Below, piece by piece: positions 40,401-52,287 of a DNA stretch of 57,007 nucleotides. Source of the DNA: Methylocucumis oryzae. GTDB taxonomy: Bacteria > Pseudomonadota > Gammaproteobacteria > Methylococcales > Methylomonadaceae. The notes beneath the pieces are model-generated. The model made no database searches. It was given only the letters and a program-made list of their open reading frames with translations, and was not told where the DNA came from. A program made the position numbers and the translations under genes. The stretch lies in the NCBI RefSeq assembly GCF_000963695.1, contig NZ_LAJX01000017.1, forward strand, positions 1-57,007. Direction: 5' to 3'. Position 1 is the first letter of the stretch. Each line of letters starts with the position of its first letter.

Positions 40401-41001
40401 CCTCACCGCCGTAGAAGATTACCAGGCGCAAAGCGAGCGAATGCGCTTTTTAAACGAGCAACATGCCGATTTAATCACGGCTCTCACCACGCTTGAACAA
40501 GCAATAAATAAAATAGATAAGGAAAGTCGGTTACGTTTTAAAGAAACATTCGATAAAATAAACAGCGGTTTGCAAGAAAAAATTTCCAAAACTCTTCGGT
40601 GGTGGTCAAGCTACTTAGAATTAACCGAGCAAGACCTATTGGAATCCGGCGTCACGATTATTGCCAGACCGCCGGGCAAAAAAAACACCTCCATTCATTT
40701 ACTGTCCGGAGGCGAAAAAGCATTAACCGCAGTGGCTTTAGTCTTCTCAATCTTTGAACTAAACCCCGCACCGTTTTGCTTATTAGATGAAGTCGATGCA
40801 CCGCTAGACGAAGCAAACGTTGGGCGGTTCTCTAAAATGGTCGAAGACATGTCGACCACAGTGCAGTTTTTATTTATTTCTCACAATAAGGCTACAATGG
40901 AAATTGCACAGCAATTGGCCGGTGTGACCATGAAAGAACCTGGGGTATCCCGCATGGTCGCAGTCGATATTGAAGAAGCGGTAAGTCTTTCGGAAAGCTA
41001 A
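37486..41001 (+). CDS. smc: Chromosome segregation protein SMC
   Basis: A full-length 1,171-residue SMC ATPase that condenses and organises the chromosome. The N-terminal head has the Walker A GPNGCGKSN (near 31). Long coiled coils run to a hinge at about 500-650, then back to a C-terminal head with the signature LLSGGEKALTAVAL and Walker B CLLDEVDAPLDEANV. Its coiled coils are unusually glutamine-rich. Gammaproteobacteria have either this or MukB. The stop overlaps the zipA start (TAATG), and ligA follows, the usual smc-zipA-ligA operon. No scpA or scpB lies nearby. Confidence 0.97.
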   Translation: MKLEKIKLSGFKSFVDATTIPIHSNLTAIVGPNGCGKSNIIDAVRWVMGESSAKHLRGGNMTDVIFNGSSERKPVSTASVELVFNNTERKLGGEYAQYDSIAIKRQVSRDGQSLFMLNGTRCRRKDITDLFLGTGLGSRSYAIIEQGMISRIVEAKPEELRTYIEEAAGVSKYKERRSETETRMKHTRENLERLNDLRDEVERQLKTLEKQAEKAEKYIALRKQERNYKLELLAMRWQAYEAQRTGLTEQAQQAATEHNRVFSALRTLEADLQQKRLDHKNHQQHLNQAQGEYYAAASALSALEQAIKHAEKTHADTNHEIMRSSQQLQQFQNELAIEVHQRDAIKLEQLSTEQRLDLAQEELDEQQERVAEAQQAQTEIRQQWQQQLHATARHKEALEVQRMLIAQLNQQRQSLQQRLTKLEAERELMTHEQASEQIERLTDHIEHLSEQRDNTHTEFSDLQQHIMALRKQSKHHHDDLHQLRSNLQHTQGQITSLELLQQHAMGKDNDALNSKLHALGLGELPRLAEQLDVEAGWENALEAVLSHRLQALCIPELNLAITQLNQFTADDGLMFVSPNPSHPTSAQPVPAVTLLDKIKSPVKPTSLLTGVYCAENHASALALSTELAAHESVITPDGVWFGVDWLQINRNTENNTGVLQREKHIRALKQQHADIQQRISIVEDQLDACEHALLDTENSREQLQHQHNQLANEISQKHAELSAQSAKLEQQQRRWQQIKQELDDAHAEFEQLTSALMSAETLKQQAEHLLAEAEQHKQIIEDAQQQQTLDYRQLEHVLAETRQRVYQAEAALEHLHTSEAASEKQIVRLQQLQTQTQAHIAILQEKLEQTHAPLTDDKQRLQQLKDDKNQLEQLLSKHRHTLEHLENDIITAQEQLARLQRELDKHRNELDRLKFELQESEVRRQTVLEQLQELDAEPGQILNHLSEHANETQWKRQLDELTGQIERLGTINLTAVEDYQAQSERMRFLNEQHADLITALTTLEQAINKIDKESRLRFKETFDKINSGLQEKISKTLRWWSSYLELTEQDLLESGVTIIARPPGKKNTSIHLLSGGEKALTAVALVFSIFELNPAPFCLLDEVDAPLDEANVGRFSKMVEDMSTTVQFLFISHNKATMEIAQQLAGVTMKEPGVSRMVAVDIEEAVSLSES

Positions 41002-41735
41002 TGGATAAAGAATTATTAAGAGTCGTAATCATTGCAACCGGCTTGTTTGTTATTTTAATTATGCTAGCCTGGCATTATTTCAAAAATAGAAAATCCCCTG
41101 AAGAGTCAGATTTTCTGTTCGAGCAAAATTTTGTTGATGATATTGATGAGTCACTGATTGTTCATAATGAGAACGATGATTTTGATATTGTGCCTATAAA
41201 ACCAAAATCGACAGCGGCGGTTGAGCCGGAACAAGAACATGATGAGCTATTCTTCGCCGATGAGGCGTTTACTGATTCGTTTCATTATGAGCCCGCAGAC
41301 ATTGAGCAAGAAGAAGCTGAACACGAAGAACCTACGCCACGCTTTGTCGCGCCTGAAATAATACAATTTAGCATCGTCGCTAAACATGAACATGGTTTTA
41401 ATGGCGCGGATTTAATCAACGCATTCAGAATTGCCCATTTACACTATGGTGCTATGCAGATTTTTGAACGCTTAAATGCACAAAATCAGATGCTCTATGG
41501 TGTAGCCTGCATGGTAGAACCTGGTACTTTTCCTAATACTGACTTAGAAGACTTTTATTGCCCAGGCATAGTCTTTTTCATGCAACCTGGATTATTAGAT
41601 GAGCCGCTAAGTGTTTTCGATGATTTATTAGAAGCGATACACATTGTCGCGACCCAGCTCGATGGCGACATTCTCGATCATGCGCGCAAGCCATTGAATA
41701 ACCATACCATACAACTAATCCGACAAAGCTTATAG
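41001..41735 (+). CDS. zipA: Cell division protein ZipA
   Basis: A 244-residue division protein that tethers FtsZ to the inner membrane. One N-terminal membrane helix (VVIIATGLFVILIMLAWHYF) is followed by an acidic linker (about 30-115) and the C-terminal FtsZ-binding domain (IIQFSIVAKHEHGFNGADLI to the end). It is translationally coupled to smc and 12 bases before ligA. The linker is short compared with the E. coli protein. Confidence 0.92.
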   Translation: MDKELLRVVIIATGLFVILIMLAWHYFKNRKSPEESDFLFEQNFVDDIDESLIVHNENDDFDIVPIKPKSTAAVEPEQEHDELFFADEAFTDSFHYEPADIEQEEAEHEEPTPRFVAPEIIQFSIVAKHEHGFNGADLINAFRIAHLHYGAMQIFERLNAQNQMLYGVACMVEPGTFPNTDLEDFYCPGIVFFMQPGLLDEPLSVFDDLLEAIHIVATQLDGDILDHARKPLNNHTIQLIRQSL

Positions 41736-41747
41736 TAGAGCCTGGCA

Positions 41748-43773
<2,026 letters not shown>

Positions 43774-43797
43774 AACAATCTATTAAAAAACAGCTAT

Positions 43798-43872
43798 GTA
43801 GGTCAGGCTAGACGATAGCAGTAACTTGCCATAACGAAGCGGCTTGTGTCGGGTTACACTAACGCGACCTAC
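43798..43872. repeat. Short palindromic intergenic repeat after ligA
   Basis: GTAGGTCAGGCTAG (43798) and CTAACGCGACCTAC (43859-43872) are near-inverted ends around TAACTTGCC...GGGTTACA. This is a repeat type different from the other families here. The rest of 43774-44015 shows no gene. Confidence 0.65.
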
Positions 43873-44015
43873 CAGGTCGCTTACAGAATTCACCCCAAAA
43901 ATGTGCAATAAACAGCTTTTTCAGCAAATTCGATAAAGTTTTCAGACTATGTGCCGTTAATACGCAACAACAGTTGAACTGACTGGATTAAAGTTGCTTG
44001 ACACAGGGGATAACA

Positions 44016-44483
44016 ATGAATGCCGTATCAGCCACCAAACGCTATCAACAAATCAGCATACAAAGCGCTGTTGTTGACGCATCGCCACATAGACTCGTAC
44101 AAATGCTAATGGAAGGGGTTTTAGAGCGAATCGCCATTGCTAAAGGTAATTTAGCGCGCAAAGAAATTGCTTTAAAAGGTGAAAATATTAGCCGAGCCAT
44201 CACCATTATTAATGGCTTACAAGCGGCATTGAATAAAGAAGCCGGTGGTGAACTCGCAGAAAATTTAGATAATCTGTATGATTACATGATAATGCGTTTA
44301 ATCAACGCTAATTACTCTAACGATGAAAGTTTGCTCGACGAAGTGAACACGTTAATGTTAGAAATTAAATCCGGCTGGGATAATATGCCTGACGAATATA
44401 AAACTAAGCGTTGCGACCATGACAGAATTAGAGGACATTACTACTCTCACCAAGCACATGCGAGCATTGGCATTGCTCGGTGA
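44016..44483 (+). CDS. fliS: Flagellar export chaperone FliS
   Basis: 155 residues as read. FliS binds the disordered end of flagellin and keeps it unfolded until export. Family marks are the N-terminal YQQISIQSAVVDASPHRLVQ, then LMEGVLERIAIAKG, and LYDYMIMRLINANYSNDE. ATG at 44016 fits the family start and follows AGGGGATAA. The last 25 residues do not look like FliS and overlap fliT by 65 bases. If one A is missing at 44400-44403, the protein would end soon after MPDEYK (about 130 residues, the normal length), leaving a short gap before fliT. I think that likely. fliD, usually the upstream neighbour, is absent. Confidence 0.9.
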   Translation: MNAVSATKRYQQISIQSAVVDASPHRLVQMLMEGVLERIAIAKGNLARKEIALKGENISRAITIINGLQAALNKEAGGELAENLDNLYDYMIMRLINANYSNDESLLDEVNTLMLEIKSGWDNMPDEYKTKRCDHDRIRGHYYSHQAHASIGIAR

Positions 44484-44715
44484 TTGGGAGCAAGTCATTG
44501 CTGTCGAACAACAGCGCACAGAACGACTTACACTATTATTGAACACACTACCTCAACAATCAGCAGAATTTGCTGTGCTGATTAATAATCTACCTAATCT
44601 CTTAGCATTGGATAAAGAGATAATCCAACTTTCTATAGCCAAACACCAAGAACTGGCCTTAGAGCTTAAACAACTTAATCAAAGCCACAAAGGTGTCAAA
44701 GCTTATACTTCCTGA
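44419..44715 (+). CDS. fliT: FliT-like flagellar chaperone
   Basis: A 98-residue, fully helical protein (TELEDITTLTKHMRALALLG, then DWEQVIAVEQQRTERL) of the length and pattern of FliT, the FliD chaperone and regulator of flagellar gene expression. Sequence conservation in this family is low, so the assignment depends largely on the position directly after fliS. It ends 78 bases before the next gene. Confidence 0.7.
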   Translation: MTELEDITTLTKHMRALALLGDWEQVIAVEQQRTERLTLLLNTLPQQSAEFAVLINNLPNLLALDKEIIQLSIAKHQELALELKQLNQSHKGVKAYTS

Positions 44716-44793
44716 CCGCTACGCTTATTAACCTGGCGTTCAGGCATTCTCAGTTAAGCTTGCTCCGTATTTAACTCGCTTTAACACACCATT

Positions 44794-45186
44794 ATGAACA
44801 ACATCCTTAAAACAACGGTTATTACCACTTTATTAATGACTGGCTGCGCAAGCCAAACAGGCTGGACTCCTACAGTCGACACCTATAATGATAGAAATGC
44901 TTACCGGCTCAACCAAGACATGGAAGAATGCAGACACCTCGCCTCGCAAGCATCAGGCGGTACTGCTAAAGAAACTGCAGTAGGCGCAGGTACTGGGGCA
45001 TTATTAGGCGCTGCCGGTGGTGCAATCGTAGGTGCATTTGCTGGTAATGCAGGCCGTGGTGCTGCAATCGGTGCAGCGGCAGGCGGCTTTGGCGGTGCAG
45101 CTAAACAAGGTTTCACTGCAGAAGAACGTTACAAAAACGCTTATAATAATTGCATGAGCAACCGGGGACATAACGTCGTTCGTTAA
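44794..45186 (+). CDS. Glycine-zipper lipoprotein
   Basis: 130 residues. A lipoprotein signal (TTLLMTGCASQ) points to the outer membrane or periplasm. The middle (about 62-105) is a glycine zipper, with stretches such as GAGTGALLGAAGGAIVGAFA and GAAIGAAAGGFGGAA, as in SlyB/17 kDa-antigen-like envelope proteins. Cysteines flank it (ECRHL, NNCMSN) and may pair. The function is not known. It is monocistronic: a strong terminator follows 39 bases after the stop. Confidence 0.8.
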   Translation: MNNILKTTVITTLLMTGCASQTGWTPTVDTYNDRNAYRLNQDMEECRHLASQASGGTAKETAVGAGTGALLGAAGGAIVGAFAGNAGRGAAIGAAAGGFGGAAKQGFTAEERYKNAYNNCMSNRGHNVVR

Positions 45187-45225
45187 CTTGTCACGGCGAA
45201 AGCCGTTACCCGCTGAATCTATACA

Positions 45226-45254
45226 AAAATAGCCGACTCGTCGGCTATTTTTTT
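45226..45254 (+). terminator. Rho-independent terminator of the glycine-zipper gene
   Basis: AAAATAGCCGA (45226-45236), loop CTCG, TCGGCTATTTT (45241-45251), continuing as a run of Ts. A dispersed repeat element begins directly after it. Confidence 0.92.
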
Positions 45255-45255
45255 G

Positions 45256-45389
45256 GGCTACACACTTTAGTAGGGACAGTGTATTTAGGGGACAGGTGTT
45301 GGCAGCAGGGATGCTGCCACCAAGCCTACACGGATGTATTCACGGCGTCCTGCACCCTGAATACCCTGTCCCACCTTACGTTGATAGCT
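45256..45389. repeat. Modular inverted-repeat element, short form
   Basis: Same family as 16617: GGCTACACACTTTAG at the left, GGGACAGTGTATTTAGGG against CCCTGAATACCCTGTCCC, and core GGCAGCAGGGATGCTGCC. It fills the space between a terminator and the tgt start, so the tgt promoter must lie within it or in the 30 bases after it. Confidence 0.88.
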
Positions 45390-45423
45390 TTTTTGCTAGC
45401 TTTTTTTCAATCAAATCCGACTC

Positions 45424-46534
<1,111 letters not shown>

Positions 46535-46640
46535 GTAGGGACAGGACATTCAGAGCGCAGGACGCCGTAAATACATCCCTGTAGGCTTGGCGGCAGCATC
46601 CCTGCTGCCAACACCTGTGCTCTAAATGCCCTATCCCTAC
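46535..46640. repeat. Modular inverted-repeat element, short form, reversed
   Basis: The family core is in the opposite orientation (GGCTTGGCGGCAGCATCCCT, then GCTGCCAACACC). Its outer part GTAGGGACAGGACATTCAGA begins on the base after the tgt stop codon. It separates tgt from yajC. Confidence 0.85.
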
Positions 46641-46777
46641 TTCGCATTACCCCGTCTAAAGCGCATAGCCCGAAAAAGCTAATTCTTAACCAACACTCAA
46701 GGTTATAACAGCAAAGCTTCTGATTATATGGCATAATAGTGGGCTTTTAATATAACAAGGTTAAGGTGAGGTTCATC

Positions 46778-47127
46778 ATGAGTTTTTTTTATCGCTGACG
46801 CATTTGCCGCAGCGCCCGCAGCGCAACAACCCGGCTTAGAGGGCATGATATTTCCAGTTGCGTTATTAATCTTTTTTTATTTCTTGTTTTTACGCCCACA
46901 ATCCAAAACGTTCTAAAGAAAAAAAAGAAATGTTATCTGCATTAAACAAAGGGACTGAAGTTGTTACGTCTGGAGGCATTTTAGGCAAAGTCGTCGATCT
47001 TGATGAAAACTTTGTCAAACTTGAAATTTCAGATAACACCCATATTCAAGTACAACGTCAAAGCATAGAAAGTATGATGCCTAAAGGAACTTATAAAGCG
47101 ATTACCAAAAAAGTGGCGAAAGATTAA
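46778..47127 (+). CDS. yajC: Sec translocon accessory protein YajC
   Basis: 115 residues after removing one T from 46783-46790 and one A from 46905-46908. A single membrane helix (MIFPVALLIFFYFLFLRPQS) is followed by the conserved soluble part: LNKGTEVVTSGGILGKVVDL and then VKLEISDNTHIQVQR. YajC joins SecD and SecF in the complex that helps SecYEG move proteins across the inner membrane. AAGGTGAG precedes the ATG. It sits 47 bases before secD in the expected operon. Confidence 0.93.
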
Positions 47128-47174
47128 TCGGAACGCCACTCGTTAGGGACGCAACTCACTCGTTGGAATAACCC

Positions 47175-49022
47175 ATGCAAAATCATTACCCACTTTGGAA
47201 AAATATTTTAGTTATAGCCATCTTCGCTATTTCGTTACTCTATTCACTGCCCAATCTATACGGTGAAGACCCCTCAGTACAAATATCGACGACGCGTAGT
47301 GAAAAAGTCACTCAAGACAAAGCCACGCAAATAGAAGCCGCTATTAAAAACGCCGGACTCGCATTAAAAGCCTTTGAATTTAGCGAAGGAAAAGTTTTAG
47401 TCCGATTTACTAATACCGATGACCAACTGAAAGCGGCTGATTTAATAAAAGACCAAATAGGTAATGATTACACCGTAGCTCTTAATCTTGCGCCAACCAC
47501 ACCGTCATGGCTACAAGCCATAGGTGCTGATGCCATGTACTTAGGTTTAGATTTGCGCGGTGGCGTGCATTTCTTGCTTGAAGTCGATATGGACGCTGCC
47601 GTTAAGCAAGCCGAAGAGCGTTACAACGAAGACATTAGACTTGCATTAAGAAACGAAAAAGTCCGCTATGAATCAGTGGCTAAAGATAACGGTTTCATTA
47701 AAGTAAAACTAAAAGCCCCTGAAGACAAAGCTGCGTTGCTCACTGTATTAGACAAAGACTTTAGAAATTTAGAGCTAACTGAGCCGCCCGCTCAAGATGA
47801 AGTCTGGCTAAAAATATCCGAACGCGAACAAAAGGACATTAAGAAAAATGCGGTCGGTCAAAACATGACCACGTTGCGCAATCGTGTCAACGAATTAGGC
47901 GTCGCTGAACCCGTGATTCAACAGCAAGGTGAAAACCGCATTGTTGTTCAGCTACCCGGCGTGCAAGACACCACCCGCGCTAAAGAAATTCTAGGTACAA
48001 CGGCAACTTTAGAATATCGCCTAGTCGATGTAGAACACGATGTACAAAAAGCAGTTGAAGGCCATCCACCTGTAACTAGCCGGTTATACTACGAGAAAAA
48101 CGGTCAACCGATATTATTAAGCCGACAAATTATTGTCACGGGCGACCAAATCGTTGATTCCTCGTCCGGTATGGACCAAGACGGACGCGCGGCGGTCTTC
48201 ATTACCTTAAACGGTGCGGGTGCTGCTAAAATGGGCAAAGTCACCCAAGCTAATGTTGGCAAACCTATGGCAGTCGTCTTTATCGAATATAAGACTGAAA
48301 CCAAAATCGTTAACGGCGAAAAAGTCCGGCATAAAGAAAAAGTCGAAAAAGTCATTAGCGTGGCGACCATCTTAAGCGTGTTTAGTAAACGCTTCCAAAC
48401 GACCGGTTTAGACAGTCCTGATGAAGCCAGAAACTTATCCTTATTATTACGAGCTGGCGCCCTAGCAGCACCGGTTGATATTGTCGAAGAGCGCACAGTA
48501 GGTCCAAGCTTAGGCCAAGACAACATCGACAAAGGCTTTTTATCCTTCGTTGTCGGCTTTGCATTAGTCGTATTATTTATGGCAGGCTACTACAAACTGT
48601 TCGGCATGATTGCCAATATGGCCTTAGCGTTTAACGTCGTCATCGTCGTGGCTATTCTATCGCTATTACAAGCTACGCTTACCTTACCGGGTATTGCCGG
48701 TATTATCTTAACTGTCGGTATGTCGGTAGATGCTAACGTATTAATCTTTGAGCGTGTTAAAGAAGAACTGCGCAATGGCAACTCACCCCAAGCCAGTATT
48801 TATATCGGCTATGAAAAAGCCTTTGCAACCATTTTAGATTCCCATGTCACTAACTTAGTCGTTGCCGTCGTGTTATTTGCCTTTGGCACAGGCTCAGTAA
48901 AAGGCTTTGCTGTGACGTTTATCATTGGTATTTTATCGTCTATCTTTACCGCAATTACCGGTACTCGCATGGTGATTAACTGGATATACGGTGACCGTCG
49001 CGTTGAAAAATTATCGATATAA
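47175..49022 (+). CDS. secD: Protein translocase subunit SecD
   Basis: A 615-residue inner-membrane protein that uses the proton gradient to pull exported proteins into the periplasm. It has an N-terminal membrane helix (NILVIAIFAISLLYSLPNLY), then YLGLDLRGGVHFLLEVD (about 120-136), a large periplasmic domain, and five C-terminal helices containing TVGMSVDANVLIFERVKEE. Length and motifs are complete, and the frame is intact. It forms one operon with yajC and secF. Confidence 0.97.
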   Translation: MQNHYPLWKNILVIAIFAISLLYSLPNLYGEDPSVQISTTRSEKVTQDKATQIEAAIKNAGLALKAFEFSEGKVLVRFTNTDDQLKAADLIKDQIGNDYTVALNLAPTTPSWLQAIGADAMYLGLDLRGGVHFLLEVDMDAAVKQAEERYNEDIRLALRNEKVRYESVAKDNGFIKVKLKAPEDKAALLTVLDKDFRNLELTEPPAQDEVWLKISEREQKDIKKNAVGQNMTTLRNRVNELGVAEPVIQQQGENRIVVQLPGVQDTTRAKEILGTTATLEYRLVDVEHDVQKAVEGHPPVTSRLYYEKNGQPILLSRQIIVTGDQIVDSSSGMDQDGRAAVFITLNGAGAAKMGKVTQANVGKPMAVVFIEYKTETKIVNGEKVRHKEKVEKVISVATILSVFSKRFQTTGLDSPDEARNLSLLLRAGALAAPVDIVEERTVGPSLGQDNIDKGFLSFVVGFALVVLFMAGYYKLFGMIANMALAFNVVIVVAILSLLQATLTLPGIAGIILTVGMSVDANVLIFERVKEELRNGNSPQASIYIGYEKAFATILDSHVTNLVVAVVLFAFGTGSVKGFAVTFIIGILSSIFTAITGTRMVINWIYGDRRVEKLSI

Positions 49023-49055
49023 CGCTTATCAGCCTACATTACTCTCAACGACTCT

Positions 49056-49983
49056 ATGAAAGTTACTAACATCAATTTTATTGGCAACCGCCGCTACGCG
49101 CTGATTTTTTTCCAGCTTGTTATCGCTTATTTCTATCGTTCTGTTAAGCGTTAATGGCTTGAAAATGGGTATTGACTTTACCGGTGGCACGCTTATCGAG
49201 ATAGGCTATGAAAAAGCCGCAGATTTAACCCTATTAAGAAACACTTTAGACGAATCAGGCTTTTCTGACGCGACGGTACAGAATTTCGGCACTGCAAAAG
49301 ACGTACTGATTCGCTTAAAGTTACAAGAAGGCGTGAGCAGCGCTGATTTAAGTGCAAAAGTATTAGAAGCGATTAACAAAAAAACCACGGAACCGGCTAA
49401 TTTACGCCGCGTTGAATTTGTCGGCCCTCAAGTCGGCGACGACTTAGCGCAAGACGGCTTTTTAGCCTTGCTCTATTCAACCATTGGCATTTTGATATAT
49501 GTCGCCTGGCGCTTTGAATGGAAATTTTCCTTAGGCGCGATTGTTGCGACGTTACACGATGTCATTGTGACCTTAGGCGTCTTCTCCGCACTGAACATGG
49601 AGTTCGACTTAACGGTATTAGCCGCCGTATTAGCACTTATCGGCTACTCGTTAAATGACACTATCGTGGTCTACGACAGAATTCGCGAAAGTTTTTTAAC
49701 ATTCCGCAATAAAACCGTCGAAGAGATGATGAATTTATCGGTAAATGTGACATTGAGCAGAACCATCATGACATCATTAACCGTTATCTTAGTATTAATT
49801 TCGTTATTCTTCTTAGGCGGCGAAGTGATACATGGTTTCTCGCTAGTCTTATTATTCGGCGTTTTCTTCGGCACCTATTCCTCTATTTTTATCGCTAGCC
49901 CTGTCGCATTAATGCTAGGCGCCTGTCCTGCAGATTTAATTCCACCGGTTAAAAAAGGCGAGCATATTGACAATTTGCCGTAA
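49056..49983 (+). CDS. secF: Protein translocase subunit SecF
   Basis: 308 residues after removing one T from 49105-49111. The true ATG is at 49056, just after secD, and starts MKVTNINFIGNRRYALIF. Without the repair only a start at 49117 is readable and the first helix is cut. Family marks are GIDFTGGTLIEIGY, then YSLNDTIVVYDRIRE in the conserved RND-like membrane region. It is the partner of SecD. Confidence 0.95.
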
Positions 49984-50030
49984 CCTCACCCATTCTATCA
50001 ACCCCTTAACTCATAGGAGCTAAAACACTC

Positions 50031-50464
50031 ATGGCCATAGAACGCACTTTTTTCTATTATCAAACCCGATGCTGTCGCAAAAAAATGTCATTGGCGAAAT
50101 CTACAGCCGGTTTGAAAAAAACGGTTTAAAAATCATCGCCGCTAAAATGGTACAGTTAACCAAAGAACAAGCGGAAGGTTTTTACGCCGAACACAAAGAG
50201 CGCGGCTTTTTTAACGACTTAGTGGCCTTTATGATTTCAGGCCCGGTCATGTTGCAAGTCTTAGAAGGTGAAAACGCCGTAGCGTTAAACCGTGAATTAA
50301 TGGGCGCAACCAACCCAAAAGACGCAGCACCCGGCACTATTCGCGCAGACTTTGCTAGCACCATTGACGAAAATGCCGTACACGGCTCAGATGCGTTAGC
50401 AACCGCTGCTAGAGAAATTAGCTATTTTTTCACAGACAATGAACTCTGTGTTAGAACCCGCTAA
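50031..50464 (+). CDS. ndk: Nucleoside diphosphate kinase
   Basis: 143 residues after removing one T from 50048-50053 and one A from 50079-50085, giving the normal start [18 protein letters not shown]. The enzyme transfers phosphate among nucleoside di- and triphosphates via a phospho-histidine, here in [10 protein letters not shown]. Also visible are [15 protein letters not shown] and [20 protein letters not shown] precedes the ATG. It overlaps rlmN by 26 bases. Confidence 0.95.
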
Positions 50465-51536
50465 GCCTAAGGTTAATTTGCTGGACTTAGACAAAAAAGG
50501 CTTAACCGCCTTTTTTGTCGGTATCGGCGAAAAACCGTTTAGAACGCAGCAAATACTGAAGTGGATTTATCACGAAGGCGTCACCGACTTCGATGACATG
50601 AGTAACTTAAGTAAATCGTTGCGCACTTATCTAAACGAAAACTGCATCATAGCTACACCCGAAATTGTTTACGAACAACATGCCAGCGATGATGTGCGTA
50701 AATGGGTATTACAAACGCACTGCGGTAACCGCATAGAAAGCGTTTTTATTCCCGAAGAAGGTCGCGGCACGTTATGTGTATCCTCACAAATAGGCTGCGC
50801 ACTGGCCTGTACGTTTTGCTCAACTGCGCAACAAGGTTTTAACCGTAATTTAAGCGTTTCCGAAATCATAGGCCAAGTCTATGCCGCACAACAAAGGCTA
50901 GGCAATGACGGCAAAATTACCAACGTCGTCATGATGGGCATGGGCGAACCCTTGCTTAACTTCGATAACGTGGTCGCAGCGATGAATTTAATGATGGAAG
51001 ATTTTGCTTTTGGCTTATCTAAACGCCGCGTTACGATAAGCACATCAGGGGTGGTTCCGGCCATTTATAAACTCACCGAAGCCTGTGATGTAAGCTTAGC
51101 AGTATCGTTACATGCCGTCACTGATGAGCTAAGAAATGAATTAGTCCCTATTAATAAGAAATATCCGCTCAAAGAATTACTCGATGCCTGTAGAGATAAT
51201 GCTAAAGTAGCGCCTAGACGCAAAATCACGTTTGAATACGTCATGCTTGATGGCATCAACGACTCCTTAGAAGACGCTAAGGGCCTGATTCGATTATTAA
51301 AAACCGTACCGTCTAAGGTCAATTTAATTCCGTTTAATCCGTTCCCGCAAACCTCGTATCGCTGCTCTAGCCCAGAGCGCATACACGCATTTAAAACGGT
51401 GTTAAACGAAGCAGGCCTTGTCACAACGGTTAGAAAAACTCGAGGCGAGCAAATCGACGCGGCCTGTGGCCAGCTTGTCGGTCGTGTACAAGATAAAAGT
51501 CGAAGACATTTAAAACTCAAACCAGTAGAGGCGTAA
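50439..51536 (+). CDS. rlmN: Dual-specificity 23S rRNA/tRNA methyltransferase RlmN
   Basis: A 365-residue radical-SAM enzyme that methylates A2503 of 23S rRNA and A37 of some tRNAs. The cluster motif CALACTFC (CxxxCxxC) is near residue 120. [13 protein letters not shown] and the C-terminal catalytic cysteine in IDAACGQL are present. The first codons lie inside the end of ndk. Only 3 bases separate it from pilF. The frame is intact. Confidence 0.95.
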   Translation: MNSVLEPAKPKVNLLDLDKKGLTAFFVGIGEKPFRTQQILKWIYHEGVTDFDDMSNLSKSLRTYLNENCIIATPEIVYEQHASDDVRKWVLQTHCGNRIESVFIPEEGRGTLCVSSQIGCALACTFCSTAQQGFNRNLSVSEIIGQVYAAQQRLGNDGKITNVVMMGMGEPLLNFDNVVAAMNLMMEDFAFGLSKRRVTISTSGVVPAIYKLTEACDVSLAVSLHAVTDELRNELVPINKKYPLKELLDACRDNAKVAPRRKITFEYVMLDGINDSLEDAKGLIRLLKTVPSKVNLIPFNPFPQTSYRCSSPERIHAFKTVLNEAGLVTTVRKTRGEQIDAACGQLVGRVQDKSRRHLKLKPVEA

Positions 51537-51539
51537 CGT

Positions 51540-52276
51540 ATGCTTGCAACACGTGGTTTAATTTTATGCGCAGTGCTCACTTTATCTACCGGTTGTTCTT
51601 TATTTGAAAAAAAAAAAGATGAAAACTCAGCCGATATATATGTGCAATTAGGCATACGCTATTTAAATATGAATAGGTTAGAAGTCGCCAAAGAGAATTT
51701 AGAGTTAGCGTTAAAAGAAGAACCCAATAATATGCAAGCCCATAATGCGTTAGCATTTTTATTTGAAAAAATTGAAAAATACCCTGAAGCAGAAGAACAA
51801 TACGACATCGCATTAAACCTAAAACCAGATGATTTAGGCGTGCAAAATAATTACGGTCGTTTTTTGTGTGATAGAAAAAAATATGACCAAGGTATGGCGT
51901 TATTAACCAAAGCCATCGCTAACTTGCTTAACGATAGACCTTGGCTAGCTTTAACCAATGCAGGTATTTGCCAACTTGGCTTAGGCCAAAAACAAAAAGC
52001 TAAAGCCTATTTCAAACAAGCGCTAAATGCAAATGCTAGCTATGCTCCCGCTTTATTAGAGATGCAAAAATTCAGTTACCGTAGCGGCGAATACTGGCCC
52101 GCAAAAGCTTTTTTTGCAGCGCTATTTTGGCTGTCGCGCCCCACACGGCAGAAACCCTATGGTACGGCTTGCAAACTGAACGCGCATTAGGTAACGCAGG
52201 CTTAGCCAACGAATACAAAAATCTATTATTAGAACAGTTCCCTTTATCTGAAGAAGCCAAAAAAACCGGTCATTAA
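51540..52276 (+). CDS. pilF: Type IV pilus biogenesis lipoprotein PilF/PilW
   Basis: 244 residues after removing one T from 52109-52115 and one C from 52139-52142, which restores the C-terminal part to KKTGH before TAA. A lipoprotein signal ([13 protein letters not shown]) sends it to the outer membrane, where the family helps assemble the PilQ secretin. TPR repeats follow: [20 protein letters not shown], then [20 protein letters not shown] and [20 protein letters not shown]. The position between rlmN and hisS is standard, but rodZ and ispG, often found after it, are missing. Confidence 0.92.
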
Positions 52277-52287
52277 CTTTAAACACC

